Assembly: GCA_002419585.1 (NCBI GenBank)
Contig: DIGJ01000019.1
Span: 1-16,647 of the forward strand
DNA from: Lachnoclostridium sp. UBA5725
GTDB lineage: Bacteria > Bacillota > Clostridia > Lachnospirales > Lachnospiraceae
DNA: 16,647 nucleotides
Direction of reading: 5' to 3'
Below are positions 6,589 through 12,602 of the stretch, piece after piece. Positions within the stretch are counted from its first letter, which is position 1, and each line of letters starts with the position of its first letter. The notes under the pieces are model-generated. The model saw nothing but the letters and a program-made list of their open reading frames with translations, was not told the origin of the DNA and ran no database searches. Both the position numbers and the translations under genes were made by a program.

Positions 6589-6720
6589 ACGTATACACAA
6601 GCGGAATTGGAGGCAATGACCATAGCTAACATCACAGCATTGGCCAACAGTCTTGGGTATACCATAACAAAGACACTAAAGGCTGATATCATAGCCGAAT
6701 TTTTAGAGCAACAGGGCTAA
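6589..6720 (+). CDS. Tiny LEM/HeH-domain protein, start codon unclear
   Basis: The open frame encodes TYTQAELEAMTIANITALA (first half) then NSLGYTITKTLKADIIAEFL and EQQG, a 43-residue helix-extended-helix (LEM/SAP-like) unit. The LGYT..xxxKADIIAEFL pattern is typical of small ORFs placed after capsid genes in Firmicute phages. No ATG, GTG or TTG precedes the domain. Options are ACG at 6589 (GGGGGAG 5 nt upstream), TTG at 6607 or ATG at 6616 (GGAGG only 2 nt away, loses the first helix), or -1 frameshift from the capsid gene, whose end lies in the preceding frame. I place the start at ACG because it keeps the whole domain. Its function in the phage is unknown; DNA or head binding is only a guess. 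Confidence 0.6.
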   Translation, partial: TYTQAELEAMTIANITALANSLGYTITKTLKADIIAEFLEQQG

Positions 6721-6734
6721 TCCTGTTGCTCTTT
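6705..6734 (+). terminator. Terminator-like hairpin after the LEM ORF
   Basis: AGAGCAACAGG (6705-6715) pairs perfectly with CCTGTTGCTCT (6722-6732) around a 6-nt loop, giving an 11-bp stem that contains the LEM stop codon. Only a short T-run (TTT, then GT) follows, so termination would be partial. It would lower readthrough from the heavily needed capsid message into the head-completion genes, or protect the capsid mRNA 3' end. Confidence 0.6.
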
Positions 6735-6750
6735 GTAAAGAAGGTGAGAA

Positions 6751-7044
6751 ATGGATAGAACCTTAGTAAAGAATTTTTTAAGAATAGATATTGATGAGGA
6801 TGACGATTATATTCAATTACTGATTGATGTAGCTAAAGATTATGTAATTGCAGCAATAGGAAAATGTGATGAAAGTAAACCAAGGGTAAAGTTATTAATG
6901 CTTAATATCATTGCTTCCCTCTATGAAACAAGGCAGTTTACTATAGACAAAAGTAATGAAAAGGTGCAATATGCCTTACAGGCTATGATTATGCAGCTTC
7001 AAATTGAGGAAGAGATTGCAACAGAAAGCGGTGATGCTACTTGA
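6751..7044 (+). CDS. Head-tail connector, HK97 gp6-like (DnaPack type)
   Basis: 97 residues, almost all helical. LVKNFLRIDIDEDDDYIQLL (5-24) matches the gp6-like hallmark of a short helix, an acidic turn of the D-x-D-D type and a long helix. A central helix (VKLLMLNIIASLYETRQ) and a C-terminal helix (VQYALQAMIMQLQ) follow. It forms the adaptor ring docking under the portal. AAGAAGGTG precedes the ATG by about 5 nt. It overlaps the next gene by 4 nt (TTGA), so translation is coupled. Position between capsid/LEM and stopper is the standard one in HK97-type head modules. Confidence 0.82.
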   Translation: MDRTLVKNFLRIDIDEDDDYIQLLIDVAKDYVIAAIGKCDESKPRVKLLMLNIIASLYETRQFTIDKSNEKVQYALQAMIMQLQIEEEIATESGDAT

Positions 7045-7379
7045 TTGACATTGGAAGACTAAACAAACGAATACGATTTATGAAGTATATTGAATCTGAA
7101 AATGAATACGGGCAGACAAATCAAGCGGAAACTGTAATAAAAATAGTTTGGGCGAGTGTAGAACCACTTACAGGAAAAGAATATCTGGAGGCAGAAAGAG
7201 AAGCAAACGAGCAAAACTATAAAATTTACACAAGATATATTGCGGAGCTGCGAGATGTAAATCTGATTATAGATTTTAAGGGACGTAAATTTAGCATTGA
7301 ATCGGTCATAAATTACCAAGAGCGAAACGAAATGCTTCTCTTTATGTGCAAAGAAAGGGTTGGTGATGCAATTGCCTGA
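7041..7379 (+). CDS. Head closure / stopper protein (SPP1 gp16 / HK97 gp7-like)
   Basis: 112 residues of mainly beta character: GRLNKRIRFMKYIESENEYG (5-24) and VIKIVWASVEPLTGKEYLEAE match the phage head-tail adaptor family, with the family's W-A-x-V-x-P-L-x-G-x-E-Y/L core. It plugs the connector after packaging. The start is TTG at 7041, overlapping the gp6-like stop (TTGA). GCGGTGATG about 8-10 nt upstream serves as a modest ribosome site, and coupling is likely. The 3' end overlaps the gp10-like gene by 14 nt. Confidence 0.8.
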   Translation: MIDIGRLNKRIRFMKYIESENEYGQTNQAETVIKIVWASVEPLTGKEYLEAEREANEQNYKIYTRYIAELRDVNLIIDFKGRKFSIESVINYQERNEMLLFMCKERVGDAIA

Positions 7380-7818
7380 TTTTAATTTTGACTTAGTAGG
7401 ACTTTCCGAAATGAGTGAAGATTTAACCAAAGCGATTCGATTATATCCTGACCTTGCAGAAAAAAGACTAAGGAAATCAGCAAATAACTTCCGTAAAGAT
7501 GTTGTAGCAGAAGAAAAAAAAGCAATAAAAGATGACGAAGTTAGAACTAAAAACAAATTAACAACAAATCAAGGTTTTACGGTTGGTCGCACCCGTGGTT
7601 ATAACGAAAGCATGGAAATTGATTTTAGCGCAAAGTCTAAAATATTTCATCTTGTAGAAAATGGACACAACCAAGTAAATAAAACTGGTCAAACGGTTGG
7701 ATGGGTAGAGGGGAATCATGTAGTTAAGAAAATGCGTGATAATTATTCCGAGCATGTCATGCCGTTTGAAATGCAGCAATTAATGGAAGATATAACAAGG
7801 GAGTGTGGTCTTAATTGA
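7366..7818 (+). CDS. HK97 gp10-like head-tail joining protein
   Basis: 150 residues. An N-terminal helix LAEKRLRKSANNFRKDVVAE resembles the family's helical start, followed by beta segments including FTVGRTRGY, KSKIFHLVENGH (HxVExGH motif typical of HK97-gp10) and a C-terminal helix PFEMQQLMEDITRECG. The family joins head and tail and may help tail completion. The start is set at ATG 7366, 6 nt after GAAAGGG. In-frame TTG (7360) and GTG (7363) lie just upstream and would overlap the ribosome site. The end overlaps the next gene by 4 nt (TTGA). Confidence 0.82.
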   Translation: MQLPDFNFDLVGLSEMSEDLTKAIRLYPDLAEKRLRKSANNFRKDVVAEEKKAIKDDEVRTKNKLTTNQGFTVGRTRGYNESMEIDFSAKSKIFHLVENGHNQVNKTGQTVGWVEGNHVVKKMRDNYSEHVMPFEMQQLMEDITRECGLN

Positions 7819-8240
7819 TTTTGATAACAGAGATATATAAGGCAGTGAATCAGCTCCTTAAAAACAAATATCCGAAAATAAAAATATATGGCCACGAAGT
7901 AACAGAAGGTTTTAGCAGACCTTCTTTTTTTGTATCGTTAATTCCGGTAACAAGGTCAAATGACAGTGTGAATTTTAAGTCCAAAGCATACACGATTATA
8001 ATTACGTATTTCCAAGGTAAAGCAGATGAAATCGACAATCTGCAAAAAGCAGATGAAATAATTGAACTATTTGATTATTTTCTTGCTGTAAATGATAGAA
8101 AATTACGGGTGACAGGCAGTGAATACGAATTTGCAGGAGAGTATAGAAACATTCTGCAGGTAAGTATCAATATCGAATACTTGGAAGCGACCGAAAGAAC
8201 AGATACGAGTAGCATAGCACAAGAAGTAAATTTAAAATAA
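7815..8240 (+). CDS. Tail terminator family protein (DUF6838-like)
   Basis: 141 residues. N-terminal helix EIYKAVNQLLKNKYP, then KIYGHEVTEGFSRPSFFVSL (24-43) with the GFxRPSFFV motif seen in the phage tail terminator family of PBSX-like elements. It has a central strand SKAYTIIITYF and a helix DNLQKADEIIELFDYFL. It would cap the tail tube and dock it to the head. The start is TTG at 7815, overlapping the previous stop (TTGA), with GGGAGTGTGG upstream. It is the last gene before the sheath. The DNA encoding EGFSRPSFF contains a terminator-like hairpin. Confidence 0.75.
   Translation: MILITEIYKAVNQLLKNKYPKIKIYGHEVTEGFSRPSFFVSLIPVTRSNDSVNFKSKAYTIIITYFQGKADEIDNLQKADEIIELFDYFLAVNDRKLRVTGSEYEFAGEYRNILQVSINIEYLEATERTDTSSIAQEVNLK
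7904..7931 (+). terminator. Terminator-like hairpin inside the tail-terminator gene
   Basis: AGAAGGT (7904-7910) and ACCTTCT (7919-7925) form a perfect 7-bp stem around an 8-nt loop, followed immediately by T residues through 7931. The structure fits an intrinsic terminator but lies within codons for EGFSRPSFF, a motif that itself constrains the sequence. It may be fortuitous or a real attenuator between head and tail modules. Confidence 0.4.
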
Positions 8241-8260
8241 AAAGAAAAGAGGTAAAAAGC

Positions 8261-9328
8261 ATGGGAATGCCTAGTGTAAATGTGAGTTTTACTGAAAAAG
8301 CAGCACAAGCAATAAAGCGTGGAGAACGTGGCGTAGTAGCATTAATTTTAAAAGAAGCTACCGTTCCAGCCACAAACCCTATCGTAGTATTAAATGTAAC
8401 AGATATACCAACAACATTAACGGCTGACAACCAGGAGCAAATTAAACTTGCATTAATGGGATATGTTAATGCTCCAAAGAAAGTAGTTGCGTATGTGATC
8501 AAAGATGAAACTTCGGATGATTATACTCCGGCATTAACGTATTTTGGTGTAAATAAATTTGATTATTTAGCAATTCCAACCGTTGAAACCGATTCCAAAA
8601 CAACGGAAATTGTAACATGGATTAAAGCTCAGAGAACAGCAGGAAGAAAAGTAAAAGCGGTATTGCCTAATACTGCAGGAGATAGCGAAGGAATTATCAA
8701 CTATACAACAGCAGAAACAAAGGTTGGTACTACTGTTTACACAGCAGAAGAGTATTGCTCGCGTATTGCCGGATTGATTGCAGGAACTCCGCTTACAATT
8801 AGTTGTACATATGCACCACTTAGCGAACTGACGGATTGCACAAGACTTACGAAAGCAGAAATGGACGAAGCAATTGACGCTGGAAAATTCATCGTATTTT
8901 TTGATGGTGAAAAGGTAAAGGTTGGTCGAGGAATCAATTCATTTACAACTACAACGGATGAAAAAGGAAATCAGTTCAAGAAAATTAAGATCGTTGAAGC
9001 AATGGATATGATTTACGATGACATTGCCAAGACAGCAGAGGATTCTTACCTCGGTAAATTCTCAAACAGTTATGATAATAAGTGTCTGTTAATGTCAGCA
9101 ATTGGAGGTTACTTTGAACAGTTATTACTTGATGGAATCATTTCCGGGGCAATGGTGGAAATAGATAATGCTTCACAACGTGCATATTTAAAAGCAAAAG
9201 GTGTTGCAACAGATGAGATGAGTGATGATGAAATAAAAGTCTATGATACAGATGATAAGGTATTTTTAAAGGCAACGGTTAAGATTCTGGATGCCATAGA
9301 AGAAATTAATCTACCAATAAATATTTAA
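8261..9328 (+). CDS. xkdK: Contractile tail sheath protein (XkdK-like)
   Basis: 355 residues, a compact sheath of PBSX size. N-terminal strand PSVNVSFTEKAAQAIKRGERG (4-24) and VVALILKE are typical of the XkdK family. The middle domain has the FDYLAIPTVE and VKAVLPN strands. The C-terminal conserved core has GKFIVFFDGEKVKVGRGINSF (about 218-238) and the final helix/strand interlock (DAIEEINLPINI). Sheath subunits surround the tube and shorten on contraction to drive DNA injection. AAAGAGG precedes the ATG by about 8 nt. This gene defines the phage as a myovirus-type, although its head genes are of the HK97 class usually seen in long non-contractile phages. Confidence 0.93.
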   Translation: MGMPSVNVSFTEKAAQAIKRGERGVVALILKEATVPATNPIVVLNVTDIPTTLTADNQEQIKLALMGYVNAPKKVVAYVIKDETSDDYTPALTYFGVNKFDYLAIPTVETDSKTTEIVTWIKAQRTAGRKVKAVLPNTAGDSEGIINYTTAETKVGTTVYTAEEYCSRIAGLIAGTPLTISCTYAPLSELTDCTRLTKAEMDEAIDAGKFIVFFDGEKVKVGRGINSFTTTTDEKGNQFKKIKIVEAMDMIYDDIAKTAEDSYLGKFSNSYDNKCLLMSAIGGYFEQLLLDGIISGAMVEIDNASQRAYLKAKGVATDEMSDDEIKVYDTDDKVFLKATVKILDAIEEINLPINI

Positions 9329-9345
9329 GAAAGGGTGTGAAATAA

Positions 9346-9771
9346 ATGGGATATAAACCAGAACAAGTAATAAATGGAACATGGGGAGAGTGCTGGATTG
9401 ATTCAGAATACATTTCTGAAATAACATCATTAAAAGCATCGGTAACACCAAAGACCGAAACAATCAGCCAGTCGAGAAATTTGGTTGATGGTACCAAAAT
9501 AACCGGCCTTGAGTGTAAGGGCGAGATGAAAATGAATAAGATTTCATCTCGGTTTATTAAGATGCAGTCGGATAACTTGAAAAAAGGTATTCAGACAGAA
9601 GTTACAATTATATCAAAAATTGAGGACCCTAGTTCAATTGGGTGTGAAAGAGTGAAGCTAATCGGTTGTGTATTTACAGAAATGGCGCTTGCCGATTGGG
9701 AGCTTAAGAAAAACGGTGAAGAATCGGTACCATTTACATTTAGAGACTGGGAAGCATTAGATTTGATTTAA
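9346..9771 (+). CDS. xkdM: Tail tube protein (XkdM-like)
   Basis: 141 residues of beta-rich sequence with INGTWGECWIDSEYISEITS (9-28), the XkdM N-terminal signature, the KTETISQSRNLVDGTKITGLE loop (about 36-56), and the C-terminal ELKKNGEESVPFTFRDWEAL (118-137). It forms the hexameric inner tube inside the sheath. AAAGGGTGTG lies just upstream of the ATG, 17 nt after the sheath stop. The order sheath-tube-chaperone-tape measure is invariant in this module. Confidence 0.92.
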   Translation: MGYKPEQVINGTWGECWIDSEYISEITSLKASVTPKTETISQSRNLVDGTKITGLECKGEMKMNKISSRFIKMQSDNLKKGIQTEVTIISKIEDPSSIGCERVKLIGCVFTEMALADWELKKNGEESVPFTFRDWEALDLI

Positions 9772-9784
9772 GGAGGATGAAGGA

Positions 9785-10207
9785 ATGAATTTAACTGAAG
9801 GAATGAATTTAGTTGACAGATTATTGGCGATAGATGCAAAACAAATCACAGAGAAGGAAACGGTTAAGATAGAAATCAAGAGACTTTCCAAGCTGACCGG
9901 AGAGCCTTTTTTTGTTACAGTGCAGGAAATTGACGGTGAAAGATACCAGGAATTACAAATGAGATTGCTTAATAAAAAAGGAAAGGCAGACTTCACGAAA
10001 GCCTACGATACAAATTTATTAGTAGCGGTAGAAGGAATCATTGAGCCAAATTTGGCAGATGAAAAATTACAAAAGCATTTCGGAGCAGCTACACCAAAAG
10101 AATTAGCAAGCAAACTTTTTCAAGCAGGGGACCTAATTAAAATAAGCGATGTGATTGCAAAATTAAATGGATTTGGGGAAGAAGAGGAAGAAGAAATAAA
10201 AAACTAA
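9785..10207 (+). CDS. xkdN: Tail assembly chaperone, short form (XkdN-like)
   Basis: 140 residues. KIEIKRLSKLTGEPFFVTVQ (28-47) and the QEIDGERYQELQ helix match XkdN-type chaperones. YDTNLLVAVEGIIEPNL (74-90) precedes the family's FGAATPKELASKLF (99-112) and IKISDVIAKLNGFG. It ends in a six-Glu run and IKN. It binds the tape measure during tail assembly, like lambda gpG. AAGGAGGATGAAGG gives a strong start at 9785. The last sense codons, ATA AAA AAC, contain a -1 slippery heptamer, so a minority of ribosomes should continue into the overlapping frame to make a longer form. Confidence 0.9.
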   Translation: MNLTEGMNLVDRLLAIDAKQITEKETVKIEIKRLSKLTGEPFFVTVQEIDGERYQELQMRLLNKKGKADFTKAYDTNLLVAVEGIIEPNLADEKLQKHFGAATPKELASKLFQAGDLIKISDVIAKLNGFGEEEEEEIKN

Positions 10208-10248
10208 TCAATACCGATGGGGAGGTACAGCTAATGTACCTCCTTTTT
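10198..10248 (+). promoter_or_regulatory. -1 ribosomal frameshift signal (A AAA AAC plus hairpin)
   Basis: The heptamer A AAA AAC occupies 10198-10204 in the reading phase needed for -1 slippage (ATA AAA AAC TAA in frame 0). A stem GGAGGTACA (10221-10229) / TGTACCTCC (10235-10243), 5-nt loop, lies 16 nt downstream; two G-T wobbles can extend it to 14 nt. Five T residues follow the stem. This is the expected site of the gpG/gpGT-type frameshift. Confidence 0.88.
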
Positions 10249-10380
10249 CGGTACAAAAATATGATCCCAAGTGATTATAAAAAGTTGGGACATGGCGAAA
10301 AACAAATCATAAGGCAATTTATGTATCAGCAGATTGAAGATACCAGCAAAGAATACAAGGCTATGTTTGGAGGTGAATGA
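10204..10380 (+). CDS. Frameshift extension of tail assembly chaperone (XkdO-like, gpT-type)
   Basis: After -1 slippage, translation continues with LINTDGEVQLMYLLFRYKNM and 38 further residues (IPSDYKKLGHGEKQIIRQFM, YQQIEDTSKEYKAMFGGE) to TGA at 10380. Added to the first 140 residues of the upstream gene, this gives about 198 residues. The PSDYxxLGxGEKxIIxxF motif is typical of this second chaperone half in PBSX-like phages, equivalent to lambda gpT. An ATG at 10234 could give an independent 48-residue protein, but it lies in the hairpin loop/arm and lacks a free ribosome site, so the fusion is preferred. Its final codons GGA GGT GAA provide the Shine-Dalgarno of the tape measure gene. Confidence 0.85.
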   Translation, partial: LINTDGEVQLMYLLFRYKNMIPSDYKKLGHGEKQIIRQFMYQQIEDTSKEYKAMFGGE

Positions 10381-10382
10381 TA

Positions 10383-12602
10383 ATGTCTAAGGTTATAGAT
10401 GCAACACTACGTTTTGTTGATCGCTTCACCGCACCGATGAATAATGCAATTAGAGGCATGGAGCGAAGTGCTAAGCAATCACAGCGGATGGGCCGAGAAA
10501 TACAAAAAGCAGGAAATAGTATAAGTAAGGTTGGAAGTAGCCTGACCAAGAGCATTACATTGCCAATTGTGGGTGTAGCAGTTGCTGCAATTAAAACGAG
10601 TAATGATTTTGAAAATTCGATGGCAAAAGTAGCTACAATTGCAGATACAACCAAAATTCCAATTAATTCACTAAAACAGCAGGTTGTAGATTTGTCAAAT
10701 AAAGTAGGTGTCGGTGTAACCGATATTGCAGAAGCACAGTATCAGGCGATTTCAGCAGGAGTTGATACTGCAAGCAGTGTTGAATTTGTTAGCACAGCCG
10801 TTAAAGCGGCAAAGGGTGGCTTCACCGATACAACAACAGCCGTTGATGGATTGACCACGGTATTAAATGCTTACGGTCTTGAATCAAGCAAGGCTGCTGA
10901 AATAAGTGATCAAATGTTGATTGCACAGAATTATGGAAAAACAACCTTCGGGGATATGGCTAGCAGTATGGGTAAAGTAATTCCAATTGCATCCAGTCTT
11001 AGTGTTTCGACAGAAGAATTGTTTTCTAGTTTTGCGGTACTTACAAAAAACGGTATCGGTACGAGCGAAGCAGTAACTGGATTAAAAGCAGCATATAGTA
11101 ATATTTTAAAACCTACAAAAGATGCATCAAAAGCCGCCGAAAATTTAGGTTTAGACTTTTCATCCGCGCACCTACAAAGCGTTGGCTGGGCGAAATTTTT
11201 AGAAGAAATAAAAGAAAAGACAGGCGGTAATGCCGATACAATGGCAAAATTGTTTGGTTCGACAGAGGCATTAAACAGTGTTATGGTATTGGCCGGAAAA
11301 GGGTCGGAAGATTTTACCGAGGCTATGGGAAAGATGGGAGAAGCAGGTGGAGCAACCCAAGAAGCGTATGAAAAGATGATAACACCTTCCGAAAAAATGA
11401 ATATTTCAATCAATAAAATTAAAAATTCGTTGATCAAATTTGGCGCAGCGCTTGCCCCTGTTTTTGACAAGCTTTCCACTCTTATATCAGGATTAGGTGA
11501 TAAACTGAATAATTTGAGCGAAGGACAGGTAAACACTATTACTAAATTTGCAGGAATGGCAGCCGCAATTGGACCCGGATTGATGATATTCGGTAAACTG
11601 ACCGCAGGAATAGGTGGAGCAATTTTAAAATTTGGAAAACTAGGTGGCGCAATCAGCAAGGCAGGGGGATTGATACCATTAATTACAAGCCCTGCCGGAA
11701 TCGTGATAGGAGTAATAGCTGGAATTGCATTAGCTGCATTTCTTATTATAAAAAACTGGACAAAAGTAAAAGTATTTTTAGGCAAGCTAGGCAGTTTTAT
11801 TAAAGGTGTGTTTATAAAATCTGGTGCTAATGTTGGTATATTTGCAAAGCTTTTTACAAAAGCCAAAAATGTAATTTCGAAGTCAATTGAAAACTTAAGG
11901 CCTGCTATTAAAAATATAATCACTTTCTTGACGCCAGTGGTTAAATTTCTTGCAAGCGTATTTATTGCTAGAATAAAATTAACATTTACGATATTTGGAA
12001 GCGTGTTATCTGCAACAATAAACGGAGTGGTAGGATTTGTTTCCGGGCTCCTTACGGTTTTAGAAGGAATAACAACATTTATCGGTGGTGTATTTACCGG
12101 AGACTGGAAAAAAGCCTGGGAAGGGATTCAAACAATATTCAAAGGTGTATTTGAAAGTTTCGTTGCATTGGCAAAAGTGCCAATCAATGCAGTGATAGGG
12201 CTTATCAATGGAGCTATCAGTGGTATTAACAATCTAGGTCTTACAATTCCGGATTGGGTTCCTTTAATTGGTGGAAAATCATTTTCTATCAATGTTCCAA
12301 CTATTCCAATGCTTTATAAAGGCACAAATAATTGGCAAGGCGGTACCGCCATGATCCATGACCGGGGCGCAGAAATTGTTGACCTGCCAAGAGGAACCAG
12401 AGTATATCCACATGATAAAAGCATTGCTATGGCTAGAGCCGAGGGAGCAGCAGGTAGTAAAGGAACGGTATCCATTAGCATTAGTAAGTTGGCGGATAAA
12501 ATTGAGGTAAGAAGCGATAAAGATATTGATACTATTGTAAACAAATTAGCAGATAAATTTGAAAAGATTGTATCTAATAAAGGGAAGGTGGTGCCGGTAT
12601 AA
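10383..12602 (+). CDS. Tail tape measure protein (TP901-type)
   Basis: 739 residues from ATG 10383. The N-terminal region (1-60) is helical and basic. A TP901-type core follows: FENSMAKVATIADTT (76-90), TDIAEAQYQAISAG (113-126), AKGGFTDTTTAVDGLTTVLN (143-162), SSMGKVIPIA (194-203) and FGSTEALNSVMVLAG (291-305). Hydrophobic segments lie at about 395-405 and 433-456, the latter a likely membrane-crossing helix used during injection. The C-terminus has YKGTNNWQGGTAMIHDRGAE, typical of the family tail. It fixes tail length, which at about 0.15 nm per residue would be near 100 nm, and enters the cell ahead of DNA. ATG 10383 is 9 nt from GGAGG; the in-frame ATG at 10377 is only 3 nt away but overlaps the upstream stop. 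Confidence 0.94.
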   Translation: MSKVIDATLRFVDRFTAPMNNAIRGMERSAKQSQRMGREIQKAGNSISKVGSSLTKSITLPIVGVAVAAIKTSNDFENSMAKVATIADTTKIPINSLKQQVVDLSNKVGVGVTDIAEAQYQAISAGVDTASSVEFVSTAVKAAKGGFTDTTTAVDGLTTVLNAYGLESSKAAEISDQMLIAQNYGKTTFGDMASSMGKVIPIASSLSVSTEELFSSFAVLTKNGIGTSEAVTGLKAAYSNILKPTKDASKAAENLGLDFSSAHLQSVGWAKFLEEIKEKTGGNADTMAKLFGSTEALNSVMVLAGKGSEDFTEAMGKMGEAGGATQEAYEKMITPSEKMNISINKIKNSLIKFGAALAPVFDKLSTLISGLGDKLNNLSEGQVNTITKFAGMAAAIGPGLMIFGKLTAGIGGAILKFGKLGGAISKAGGLIPLITSPAGIVIGVIAGIALAAFLIIKNWTKVKVFLGKLGSFIKGVFIKSGANVGIFAKLFTKAKNVISKSIENLRPAIKNIITFLTPVVKFLASVFIARIKLTFTIFGSVLSATINGVVGFVSGLLTVLEGITTFIGGVFTGDWKKAWEGIQTIFKGVFESFVALAKVPINAVIGLINGAISGINNLGLTIPDWVPLIGGKSFSINVPTIPMLYKGTNNWQGGTAMIHDRGAEIVDLPRGTRVYPHDKSIAMARAEGAAGSKGTVSISISKLADKIEVRSDKDIDTIVNKLADKFEKIVSNKGKVVPV

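Noticed and set aside
7059..7556. 165-residue leftward open frame across the stopper and gp10-like genes
   Set aside because: Antisense of two well-supported head genes, Phe/Ser-rich composition typical of shadow frames, and no ribosome site.
10234..10380. Independent 48-residue gene starting at ATG 10234
   Set aside because: The ATG is buried in the hairpin and the frame is already open from the A AAA AAC slip site; a frameshift extension explains it better.
10931..11923. 330-residue leftward open frame opposite the tape measure gene
   Set aside because: Its translation is a Pro/Ile/Ser-rich shadow of the tape measure codons, has no Shine-Dalgarno, and matches no family; the opposite strand is a clear tape measure gene.
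12339..12350. GGCGGTACCGCC perfect palindrome within the tape measure gene
   Set aside because: It is only 12 bp, inside conserved codons (GGTA), with no nearby promoter. It is best explained by chance and protein constraint.
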